Source: Bolinopsis microptera (taxonomy: Eukaryota > Ctenophora > Tentaculata > Lobata > Bolinopsidae). From it: 64,000 bases of DNA. Positions 50,101-63,262 of the stretch are shown one piece after another. Position 1 is the first letter of the stretch. Each line of letters starts with the position of its first letter. The notes beneath the pieces are model-generated. The model was not told the origin of the DNA. It ran no database searches and worked only from the letters and a program-made list of their open reading frames with translations. Position numbers and translations under genes: made by a program. The stretch lies in assembly GCF_026151205.1 (NCBI RefSeq), contig NC_087076.1, forward strand, positions 8,966,902-9,030,901, read 5' to 3'.

Positions 50101-53100
50101 GCAATATCTTTGTCGCATACGAGCGGGGTAGTAAATATTGTGTTTCGTTTCGTACTTTAGTGCTTGTTCTGTTCAGATAGTTGAAAGTTGTATTATTACT
50201 GACAAACCTTTCTAACCAGATCTGGCTCCTATACCGAAGAAGTACGTTCTTATCGGGGATACGGACATTATATTGACGACCACTTTTACTGGACAGAAGC
50301 CTCTAGCAGCTAAGTGGTCGAACGAAGCGGGCGATGAACTGGTCACTGGTGCAGATTATACTGTAGTGGGTGACGTCAGCGCTGATAACGGACCTTATAC
50401 CCTTAGTTTATTAATTAAAACTGTGTCTGCTAGTACTCCTGTCGGTTTTTATGTCGAGCTCAACCTAGCTCCTGAATGTGATGGATTGGCTGTGATGAAC
50501 CAGTACACAGAAGATGCTGAGCTCGAGATACTAGGTTAGTGATTAACATTTGCAGTAGTGTTGCCATGGTAACAATAGAGGTTAATTGTCTTACATTTGA
50601 TCCTTATCTCTGACAGATGGTTTGTCAGTACTATCATACTGCATTCAAAGATCGATAAATAGTAGTCGCTGAGTTACATAAAACTCAGTTCAGTCTGTGT
50701 GCTTTACTTAATCTGTAAACTTCGTGACTATTAAAGTTACTTGAAACTCAACTTAATCTGTAAACTTCGTGACTATTAAAGTTACTTGAAACTCAACTTA
50801 ATCTGTAAACTTCGTGACTACTTTTAAATATCCATTCCTCAGAAGCCTCAGTACTTGATTGTAAGTTATCGTGCTATTACAACCTTACCACCTTGCCACA
50901 TATCTCATTTAAAAACATTCAACCATTTCAATACGGTGTAGGGATATTATTTCGAACAAATCGCAATTTCACGTAAAAGACTTCGGGTGTTTGCTTTGAT
51001 TCCGAGATTGTTGCAGTGACCCTAGAATTAGGAGATTATCAAACTTGTTCCTCATGACCATCTTTGTCCATAAAAAACAACTATAACCTAAAACTAACAA
51101 CAACTAACAACATTCATGCGCTAACATCTAGCTACTAACAAATTACACTTCCCTTCAAAAACAAGACTAAATGCACTGTGCAGCTACTTTACAGAACTAT
51201 ATACAGTTCTATTAGCTATCGCTATTATACAACTGCAGTTGTGTTAGTAGCAGTGACAATATCGCTCTATAACGCGTTCATTGAGAAGCTTCTTTAGAGT
51301 TTAAAAACTCCTTAAAGTAAAGTTAAAAGACATTAGCAGTTGTGTAGCCCTTACACTCATCATCCCAGCCGCTACAATCAGCACTGACGCTACAGAGTTT
51401 AAAGCTGAGAACGACTACGCGTTTGAAGGTTCTGATGTAAAGTTTACATGTCTCTACTCCAACCCATCAGACCAAGCAGCCCCCGCTGTCACCTGGACTG
51501 CTACTGCTACTAACGGTGGGGCAGCTATCTCTACCGGAACACCTGATAACAGCGCCGCAGCCAGTAGTCCGGTAAGTAGTTTCATGGTGGCAGTTGTTAT
51601 GGTAACAGTAGTGTTGTCATGTTAACATTAGTGTTGTCATGGTAACAGTAGTGTTGTCATGGTAACAGTAGTGTTGTCACGGTAACACTAGTGTTGTCAC
51701 GGTAACAGTAGTGTTGTCATGGCACCAGTAGTGTTGTCATGGCACCAGTAGTGTTGTCATGGTAACAGTAGAGTTGTCATGGTAACAGTAGTGTTGTCAT
51801 GGTAACAGTAGTGTTGTCATGGTAACAGTAGTGTTGTCATGGTAACAGTAGTGTTGTCATGGTAACAGTAGTGTTGTCATGGTAACAGTAGTGTTGTCAT
51901 GGGAACAGTAGTGTTGTCATGGTAACAGTAGTGTTGTCATGTTAACAGTAGTGTTGTCATGGTAACAGTAGTGTTGTCATGGTAATTGGTAATAGTAGGG
52001 TAAGTACTAATCTGAATACCAGATCTAACTATAATAATTGTTATTCAGGAAGGAAAAGTAGTGATAACTTTGTCGAGTGTAACAGTTGACGGACACAGTG
52101 GTACTTACAAGTGTGACGCAGCGTACCCCAACTCTATTGGAACTGCTGCTTCTTCTATTAGAAATCTCCATGTTATAGGTATGTTTCAACTTGGTCCTCC
52201 ATCTAGATTTTAATTTCTACTTTATATTCCTTCTATATAATAAGAGGTTATCTGTGTGGTGTGTGGTGTTGGTAACCAGAATATTGTGCAGGATTCAAGC
52301 CACTAACCACTACATACGTGGGAGAAGGAGGTGACACTAAGGTCACGTGCACCTTTACTGGCAAGACCGGTGTTGTTACCTGGTCACAGACCGGGAACAC
52401 CAAGGATCTCTCCTCCAACGTCAATACTGGGTAAATACTTACTTGCTGTGTTCTACTAACTGTTACGTAACAACTAACTGTTACTTAACAACTAACTGTT
52501 ACTTAACAACTAACTGTTACTTAGCAACTAACTGTTACTTAGCAACTAACTGTTACTTAGCAACTAACTGTTACTTAGCAACTAACTGTTACTTAGCAAC
52601 TAACTGTTACTTAGCAACTAACTGTTACTTAGCAACTAACTGTTACTTAGCAACTAACTGTTACTTAGCAACTAACTGTTACTTAGCAACTAACTGTTAC
52701 TTAGCAACTAACTGTTACTTAGCAACTAACTGTTACTTAGCAACTAACTGTTACTTAGCAACTAACTGTTACTTAGCAACTAACTGTTACTTAGCAACTA
52801 ACTGTTACTTAGCAACTAACTGTTACTTAGCAACTAATATCTCTATCCCAAGTAACTATGAGAATGGTGAGATAACAAGTGAATTGTCCTTAACAAACGC
52901 CCAACACGCAACTGATGAGGGTCAATATAGTTGTACTATGAAATACAGTGAGATTACTGAGGAGAAAGAACTTCAGCCCTGGCTCAAAATTATGAGTAAG
53001 TACTTTATACTCAATAAGTTAGGATTGACAATTAATGTCAAATCAAAGAATTTGTTTATCTCAATTATTATATTCTCAATTATATAAGTCTAAATTTTCA

Positions 53101-56100
53101 AAAAATGAAATAAAACTTGTATCATTGATGTACCAAAATCCATAATCATGGGTAGAGTGGACCGCTGCCAGTGTCTCTCTTTCCCAAGAAAAGCGAGCGA
53201 CCGATTTCATTCTGGGTATAATTTTGCATTTGCAGACGGTCAATCAAATTAATATCATTTCCTTTTGGTTGGGAAAGAGAGACTGGCAGCGGGCCACTCT
53301 ACCCATGATTATGGATTGTGGTAAAATATCATCTCTTTTTGCCTGCTGAGTCTTAATGCCTGAAAAACAATAAAGGGGGTAAATAGTAAAGGGGGTATAA
53401 TAGTGAAGGGGGTAAATAGTATAGTGAATATAAGAGGCGCGGTCATGCTTGCCAGCAGGGTGATGGATGTCGATTAAGTCGGTGATTTGAGAGTGAAAAT
53501 ACTATTGTAAAGTTGTGAATCAGTCACATTAGAAATAGAGCTGACTGGTATGTTCTATAATTAGATCCTGTACAGTTTACACATTATACATACATGCTAC
53601 AATATTTAAAACAAACTATATGTTTACTCTGTCACATCATTAGTAAAATACAGCCCTCTCTTTGTGTTTTGGTCACATGTCAATTTACACGGAAATACAA
53701 CACGACAGTGAGTTACAAGCATTTCCATAGTTTCAAGCATTACCACAGTTACAAGCATTACCACAGTTACAAGCATTACCCACAGTTACAAGCATTTCCA
53801 TAGTTACAAGCATTACCACAGTTACAATCATTACCCACAGTTACAAGCATTACCCACAGTTACTAGGGTTACCATGGTTACATCTGAGGATTAAAAGTAG
53901 TGAAACTGCTTTACTAAAAGCAAATCCTCTTTCATCCTCTCTGGAGCAAGATGATTTGTTAAAAACACGAAAAAAAATAGTCAGTCAATCACGCACTGTT
54001 ATTTTCATAAATATCTTACTTGCTCGTAGAATCATCTCTTCGATTGTAGCCGTAAGTATCTCTCGTGGTGATATTACCTTATATGGTAGCATGTCTAACC
54101 AGTGCATAATTTCAGGGATAACAGAAGTGACCGCTGTGCCAGTGTACAACGTGTTAGCAGCTAAGTTCGACCTCTCTTGCAAGATCTCGTGGGACGTAGC
54201 AGACTTATCGTACACTCCTACCGTAACCTGGCAACTGACCGACACAGCAGGAGCCCCTAAAGCTCTTACAAACGCCAACACTGATAAATACACCTTCACT
54301 GTAGCCAGTTCTGCAGCTACCGACATGGGCTCCTACCAATGTAAGGTAGATTTCAACGGAGTGGAAGTGACGGGTGATGTCACAGTGTACGTGCGAACAC
54401 CTCCAGTGTTTGCTGTCAGCGTAGCGAATCCTACCGCCTCCAACTTCAACTCTCCCAGCACAGTGGTACTGGGAGCACCTGTAACTCTGAGCTGCACCTT
54501 CTCGGGTGATGCTACAGGGGATGTACTGTGGTATGAGGGTACCAACATCCTCACTGACACTAGTCTCTACACTCTAGATGCCGCTGCACATACTACTTAC
54601 GGTGCTACCAGCAGTGCTGTCATTCTGTCAGTTATAGATGCTACACACGAAGGAACCTACAAGTGTAAGTCCACTTACACGTCCGACAGTGTAGATACAG
54701 AGTCCAACGCCCTGACTCTCTCTGTGTTGGGAGCTACTGGAGTCACCAGCTCTAAACGGTTTGCTAACAAAGGGGACGACATCACCTTTACTTGTAACTA
54801 TTTGGAGCTAACAGGAGATGACTCCCCTGCTACATGGTCTGTACAGGGAGACGCCCTAACCAAGGCTGCAACCAACACGGCTACCTCTAGTGAGTTTACT
54901 GTTACCGGGGCAACTGTGGAGAGCAACGGAAAAGCAACGTGTACCGTGACCTACAGTAACTCTCTGACTAACTCTGTGGAAGTGGATCAGTATGTGAGGG
55001 ACACAGTGTTTGGAAATGTTATTGATGGAAAGTTGTATGCTCTGAAGGGTGCACAAGCTGTACTCACATGTGTTATACATGGTGACGGTCTTAAGGAAGA
55101 TATTGAATGGACTCCAGCAGGTAATATTTGTAAACATTATCTTATTATTGATGAAGGCTTAGTCCTGTTATTTTCGTATATGTTGTGTAGGATTTTAATT
55201 ATGAACCTAGTAAACCCAAACCTTTTTTACTGGATAAATACGATTAAGCTATATGATAAGAATGCATTGGATCTTGATTTGGTTTGTGACTAAGATGTCA
55301 AATTACCATAATACACCCCAACAGGAACTGCAAACACAGAAACATATACATCAGAGTCCACCTCCTCTACCTATACAATAACCTCTGTTGCTGAGGCTGA
55401 TGAAGTGGAATACACTTGCTCAGGACGATATTCAGAGGACGATGTTAAATCTACTGCTGCTCAAACTCTCACTGTCCTAAGTTAGTTTTACTTATTACAA
55501 TTTCTTGTTTTCTTAATTTCTTACTGTCCTCAGTTAGTTTTACTTTGTACAACATTTTAGTCTCTTACTGTCCTCAGTTAGTTTTACTAAGTACAACTTT
55601 TTAGTTTCTCGCTTTCCTAAGTTAGTTTTACTTTAGTACTAGGCTAATCCCATTAGTATTTAAAGTATGTCCCACGCCTGTCAAGATGATTTCCAACTTG
55701 GATATCATCCGACACACATTATATATTACCCTTATAACTTGGCATTACCTTTATTACCCTTCTCAGAGGTAACGGTGACTGGAACTTCTCCTGTGAACAA
55801 GGCTGGGGACACTACTCTCACTTGTGACCCTGTTGACGTCGCCTCTACCTACTCCTGGACAAAGGTACAACACTTTCACTTTCACTTTTACTTTCGCTTT
55901 CACTTTCACTTGTTTGGGCTAGAAACAAAGGGACTGCGCTGTTCAGATCTCCCAATTTATCATCTTTATATTGAGTATTATAGAGTAGAAGGTGCGACTT
56001 AAAGAAGGTCAATATGACAATAAACTAATATCTCCTGTTCCCAGGGAGCAAACCCAATAAATGGCGAGACAGGGAACACCCTAATACTGAGTGGAGTGGA

Positions 56101-59100
56101 CTTCACTGCAGCTGCTGATTACAAGTGTACTGTAGTCTACCTTCACAGTCTTGGTACTTTGGAGAGTGAGGCTTTCCCCGTCTTCGTTCAAGGTAACGTC
56201 CACTTTCACTTTCTACTTTCGGTATTTTTGTCTTCGTTCAAAGTCAGGAGGGTTTTTAATGCGTTTTCAAGCAGGTTTATTGTGGATGAAAATTTGAATT
56301 TTTAGAACCTTATAAACAAATAACTTGACCCTTTCCCACAGGTTTTGTTAGTTTGGAACAAGGACCTAAAGTTGGATCATACAATGAGGTAGGAGAGACG
56401 ATCACACTAAAAGCTACGATAACATCTCCAACATCCCCGGACACATTCAAGCTGTACAAGGGAGACGATACCGACGTCACACCTATCACTAACACTCCTG
56501 CTCCCACTCAAAATGCAGTCGACCAAGTAAGTAGTAAAACACTATGGTCCTGATTAGGGCGCCAATAAAATGTTATTTAGCATGTTTTTATATTTCTCAT
56601 CTCGTGTTCATTCTCGATGGAGTTTAAAATTTAAAGATATTCAGTTCTCTCTTTAAATTAACATCGGCTGAATAGGTGCTTCTGAATTCCTCAATAATTC
56701 AAATAAACTCCACCATTCCACAGTCCTGGGATGTGGAAATAGAGTTCCTGGCTACTAAAGTAGCGGGAAAGACAGTGGCTTACAAGCTGGTTGTGGAGAA
56801 CACTGGTAGTATCGAAAGTACTGTCTCTATTGACGTATTCGGTTAGTACTAACGTAACAGCAATTCTTAGAAATATATTTTGGATTCTCTCTGTCCAACA
56901 ATGGTTAAGATATTTAAAACTAAAATAAATCCCCCAGAGAAGTGTCCAGTAGAGGCAGTAGCAGATATCACAGCTCTGGACGGAACACCACTAGACCACA
57001 TGGGCACAATATCTAATTTGGAGTGTACTGGAGGTAAAAGTCTGCTGGGGTCCCCGGCTGCTGCCTGTAATGACGGTGTCCTCACTTGGTCTGCCCCTCT
57101 TTCTGCTCAGCCTGAGTGTATTGGTGAGTTTACTGGTTTATTAGCGCCGGGCATATACATCTCCTATCTGTTGTAATGAGCGATCTTTAGTAGTTTATAT
57201 AAACCTAACACTGATCACAATTAAAGTGGGTAATTCTGGGAATCCTTGTATCTAACTCATTGTATTTTCAGAACTCGGTAAGTCGATAGGGGATACGTAA
57301 GTTATCATTTTATTAAATATTATCGTCATTAGCTTCATTCGATCTTTTAATTATTTTGTAATTTAATCAAAGAAACGATGATATTACGAACATGACACCT
57401 CTTTGCATGACGTCACACACCACGTGACATGACTTCACACACCACGTGACATGACGTCACACGCCACGTTGCATGACGTCACACACCACGTGACATGACT
57501 TCACACACCACGTGACATGACGTCACACGCCACGTTGCATGACGTCACACACCACGTGACATGACGTCACACACCACGTGACATGACGTCACACACTACG
57601 TGACATGCCGTCAAACGCCACGTGACATGACGTCACACGTCACGATGCATGACGTCACACGCCACGTTGTATGACGTCACACGCCACGTGACATGACGTC
57701 ACACGCCACCTCACTGCCTGTTTCTCTCAGCGGTACAAACAGATCCTGTAGACCAGCTTGTGGAGATCGGCAAGGAAACTACAATGTCCTGTTCGTCCAT
57801 CACTACTCCTGTTACTGTAGCCAGTGTGGAGTGGTTCAATGGGGATGGCGTTGTGCATACTGATACTAACCCTGCTGCTGTTCAAGAGAGTGGTTAGTAA
57901 CACTGCTTTATTTACCATTCCTATCTAATTAAGTAATTTTCAAAACTTTATAATTATAGGCATATTATTGTCAGAAGATAACTTGAGATGATTTTATTTC
58001 AAATGTCACCGCCACTTCTAGTTTCAGTCCATTCTTAAGTAAAACGATAAAACCTCGTGTTTCAAATCTTACATAACTGTTACAGGTGGAACCCGTAACG
58101 TCTACACAAGTAACTACAAGATAACAGGAGCGAATGCTCTCAACGAAGTGTCTTACGGGTGTAGAATGATAACTGACGCTGACAAGACTGTCGAGTCTCA
58201 TTTAGCTAAAGTTTACATTGTCGGTAAGTGTTAACAAACATTGAGTTTATGGTTGGTTTTACGTCGACAAAAGTAAAGCTGAGTTTTTGTAACAATTTTT
58301 ATTTTTTGAAGAGAGGTTAGGCCTGGATGGCCCACGAGAGGATAGCATGTGGATGCTCTGCCTGCCTTTGGGGTATGGCAAGTGGCAACCCTGGTGGAGG
58401 TTGCCGGAGAAATCAAAGTGAAAAGTTGAGGATGGTGTTATGAGGGGAGATGAGTCATTAGTTATGCAGAGTTATGCAGAACATTAAGATTTTCCCTTTG
58501 TTGCTAGCCTTATCTGATATTGTTACGATGATAACAGCATTATAAATTTTGGATATAATCCGACTATTCTGTCAGGTATTAAGTCCATCACTTCCACTTA
58601 TCCTGGACAGTACTTTGAGAGCGACAACAGTGGAGTTGCTGACTACTCAGAGACGGGCACTATCAAATTTGAGGTAAGTTTTTAGTTAGTTTCTATAAGT
58701 TATATTCTTAATAGTTACTAGTTAGATTCTAGTTAGTTTCTAGTGGGTGACTAGTTAGTTCCTGGTTACTTTTATTTAGTTTCTAGTTAGTTTCAAGTTA
58801 GTTTATAATTAGTGCGTGAAGAAGCAACATCACGTGATATTGTATATTTATCTTATCTCTAATATACTCTGTACAGGTGTACGTTGGACCAGGTGTGAGT
58901 TCACAGACAAGCAAACTTGAAATAGGAGGCGCTGATGTTGTAGTCACCTTCACTTCAGGGACTGAGACTGACAACTTGGTGAGTCGCTGATTCCTTCCTT
59001 TTATACTTTACCTCTCGCGGGTACTTCATTTTTAAAAGTCTTCCCGGGCTCCTGAACTTAATAAAATATCTTATTATTAAATACCTCACTCCAAACTGTA

Positions 59101-62100
59101 AGTATATAAACTCTGCCCAGATGCCCTACTCTTACACGATAGCAGAGGAAAACAAGAAAACAGGGACTTACACAGTGACTGTAACTTACACCAAACCAAC
59201 TGATGCTAACGGTGACGCTTCTTACTCAACAACTATCTTCCTTCCTGTGTATCGTAAGTTTACAAATTGGTCTGAAACGAAAGTTAATATAAATACCGTC
59301 TTGTGGAACATGTAAAACACAACTATTGTACTACTTACACCAGAAACTTTTTGATTATTTTAGTGTCATGTTTGTTAAAACCTGTTATCTAAAACACGTC
59401 CCCCGTTAGAGTTCTGTAAGGTGACAGAGTTACCAGACGTAGAACGAGGCAGCTGGACTCCTGGGGACAAGGTGGACCACAGAGGCTACGCTACTCTCTC
59501 TTGTGCTGACGACGCAGACGGCAATAAATGGTAACACGCTGTTTTTAGTGGGGGCGGAAGGGGGGGGCCTTAGTTTGTTAACTTGTTTTTATTATGTACC
59601 TGCTTGCACCTAAGGTTTCGGTGTTAAAGTGGAATTTTGCGGCCGCTGTTTTACCGCTCAGAACTTGTTTAGTAATATTCACAACCATACTGGAAACTAC
59701 TTCTAAAACTTTAAATAGTATGTCACATTGCCACTACTTCTAAAACTTTGAATAATCTGTCAGGTACATGAAAGGAGACGGTGTAGCCCAATGCCTAATG
59801 GGATCAGAGAACTTCCAGTGGGAAACCCTAACTCCAGCCCCGACCTGTAACCCACAGTCAGAGCTGGTGGAGAAGTGTGGATTGTTGGAGGAACCGGAGT
59901 TTGGAGACGTGGTTTATAAGGATGAGAACACAGCCTACTTCACGTGTGGTGCCGGGTACACTCTCATCGGGGCAGAGCAGGTACATACTGCACCATTACA
60001 TAGTGAAATAGTGAAATACTGCACCATTGCATAGTGAAATAGTATAATACTGCATCATTGCATAGTTTTACATAATTGTTGCTGTCTGTGATTTTAGTAT
60101 TCACCATCTCGCTCCACCAGGAATACACGTGTGACTCAGACACGGGGGCTTGGTCTATCATTACTAAAGATAACCCTAACGGACATCCTCCTAAATGTCA
60201 AGGTAAGCATCATTTTATAGGACCAAACCAAATATTGCTCTTGTTTTCTTTTTGTGAACCCACAAACTCTGACAACGTATGGAGCTTGATTGACAAAATG
60301 GTGATGCCATAATCATTGTATTGGTTCCTTGACCCTTCTTGAAAATCAAAATTATATATATTATAATAAATTTTAAACAAGTAACTGCATGAGTCTGATT
60401 ACAGCTTTATTTTCAGCAACTGTCGCCGCTGTAACTAGACACGTGATAGTATCCGGTATGGAGATAACTGTAAGCGAGAATGTGTGCTCTGACGAGGCCG
60501 GAAAAGACAGAGTTTCAAATGCTTTGAAGGCGTATTTAGAGGATGAGGATATAGTGAGGTGCACTGTTGAGAGCTATTGTACCTGGGAGGACTTTACTTG
60601 TACTGCCGCTGATTCATTACTCACTGTCGGCTTCAAGCTGAGCCAAATCACCTCTCTCAACGATAAAACTGTTGTAACGGAAGATGAGGCTAGGATCAAA
60701 TCCCAGGCCCCTACAAAGACATTCCAAGTGAACACTGAATCAAATAAGCGAGCTATTGTCTCTGCTACGATCAATAAAGTAACAACAGATGTAGCTACAA
60801 CCTGTTCTGCAGGATATGCTAGAATTGATAACTCTTGTTCTTCCTGTCCGTCCGGGTGGGGTTACGCTGGTGACACGTGTGTTCCTTGCTCTATTGGTTC
60901 CTATAGTACCGGTAACTCTATCTCCGCTTGTACACAGTGTACGGACGCTAAAACTACATACAATATCGGCTCCACATTGGCGGCTGCATGTGTGGAGGGT
61001 GCTGCAGTGTGTACTATAGGGGTTGCTGCGGGAGTCGCTACTTTTGTACCTCCCACTGGATCTCGAGTAGAGTTCGATAAGCTTATCTCTGTTACGTGTG
61101 GTGTAGGTCATGCTCTTGCTGTGGATGCTGATAACACCTTCAAGTGTGGGGCTACTGCTCCTGCTTGTTACGGTTAGTTATTTTATTAACACCTTCTACT
61201 CCATAGTCTTTAGTCTCAACTTCAGCTCTTATGTCTTAACACGATTTGTGTAGATTAATTGATTTCATGTCCATCTTTAATCTTTATTTATCGAACAAGA
61301 GATCCACTGATTTTAGAGAAACACAGCTTCGCTGTGTCAGCCATCGCTAGATAAACATTGGAGTGTAGAGTTACATAATTAGCTTGAGTCCAAGTCACGA
61401 GTTTACTCTGACGACTGACGCCCACATTATGATAATCATCATGCCCATATTAGGATAGTCACATTTCTTCCCCACAGAGGTATGCTTGTTGGCTGATAGA
61501 TCAACTGACGAGTTGAAAGCTCTGTTTATACACGATAATATTGACGCTACTGGCCAGCTAGTCCACAATGAAAAGATTCAAGTAACCTGTATGGCAGGCT
61601 ACGAACTTGCTGAGGACGAACCCGTCAAATCTTACACTTGTAACGACGGTACTCTACCTGTTTTCCAGGCCTGTATAGGTTAGTACAATGTACATTTAGT
61701 ACATTATGTACATTTAGTACATTATGTACATTTAGTACATTATGTACATTAAGTACATTATGTACATTTATTTAATATATATTATCATTGTATCCTCCTA
61801 ATAGAACAATATATAATATTGTATAGGCGAACTGAGGTTACGTGAATTATATAATAAAATAGTTATTTTTTGAATATACAATTGTGATAAACTTGATCAT
61901 TATCAAACTTTCATAAAACAATTGACGTAAAGTTAATTGTGTTAACTAAAGCAAATACAAAGCTTAAAGGTGTAAGCAAAAGAAAGGTAACGGTAATTAA
62001 AAAGAGGAAGCGTTATAATAGACTCACATTTTACTGTTTGTTTTGAAATCCTTTTATCTTCCGAATCTGAACTGATGTTGAATCTCATTGAATGACCCAG

Positions 62101-63126
62101 TGTAGTGTGTAACACAGGGTCATTCAATGAGATTCAACACCAGAAAGGGCCTGTGTTTAAACTTTCTGGTGAAATCTGATCAATTTCCAATTTTTTCCAA
62201 AATGTTGTTCTTGTATTTAATCAGAAACAGACATGTTGAACACAAAACCAATCACATTCGTTAATCTTAGCTTGCGTAAGCCGTCTTATTGTTGAAAAAT
62301 CTAAAGCCAATATAAGGACTCTATATTATGATGTCACAACATGACAATGTCCTTAAAAGGGTATAATGTTGAACATTGTGCCCTTATTAGGACATCAGGT
62401 GATAGAGTCACTGTGATCAGTGTGCATATTCTGGTCATTTCCCATCACTTAACAGTGTTTCCATGAGTTCTATACTGAATACAGCTCGAGCTACTGAAGC
62501 ATTAGTTGACTATAGCTCGCTTTACTGGATCTTGTTACTTTTAGTGTAATGTCCTGCGATTCAGCTGGTTTCTGAGATTTCTCAAGTTTGTCTGACTGAA
62601 GTGGGAGATTTGCTAGTATGAACTTTATTATTGAGGTTTATCGTTTTTTCGAGTTCTTCGCTGCTCTCTTTTTTAATGTTATTGCGCACACGTACTGGGG
62701 TAAGTGAACTTTAGTCTCTAATCACAAGTGTGTTTTAAGTGTGTTTTTAGTGTGTTTTTAGTGTGTTTTTAGTGTGTTTTAATTATGCTTTTTAAGTGTG
62801 TTTTTAGTGTGTTTTTAGTGTGTTTTTAGTGTGTTTTTAGTGTGTTTTTAGTGTGTTTTTAGTGTGTTTTGAGTGTGTTTTTAATGTGTTTTTAGTGTGT
62901 TTTTAGTGTGTTTTTAGTGTGTTTTGATGTGTTTTGAGTGTGTTTTTAGTGTGTTATTAAGTTATTAGTGTGGTCTCATTTATCTTTACAAATATCGTAA
63001 TTTGTCACCATCTTCCGTCAACAAGGCGGTTAAAACAGAAAGAATGGTGACTAAAATCTCAGGCAGCACAATCTGTGCAATTAACACGTGTTGAGGTGCA
63101 GACGTCTCACGAAATAGCGCCCAATT

Positions 63127-63209
<83 letters not shown>

Positions 63210-63210
63210 C

Positions 63211-63262
<52 letters not shown>

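Noticed and set aside
52347-53087. 246-codon open frame with TNCYLA repeats
   Set aside because: Made by the 18-bp intronic minisatellite. Only its last part (52,853-52,995) is a real exon, and the upstream exon 18 is read in another frame.
58286-58425. Extra coding exon in intron 28 (frame with PREDSMWMLCLPLGYGKW)
   Set aside because: It is GC-richer and open, but has no flanking acceptor/donor in compatible phase and no Ig or CCP pattern. More likely a transposon fragment.
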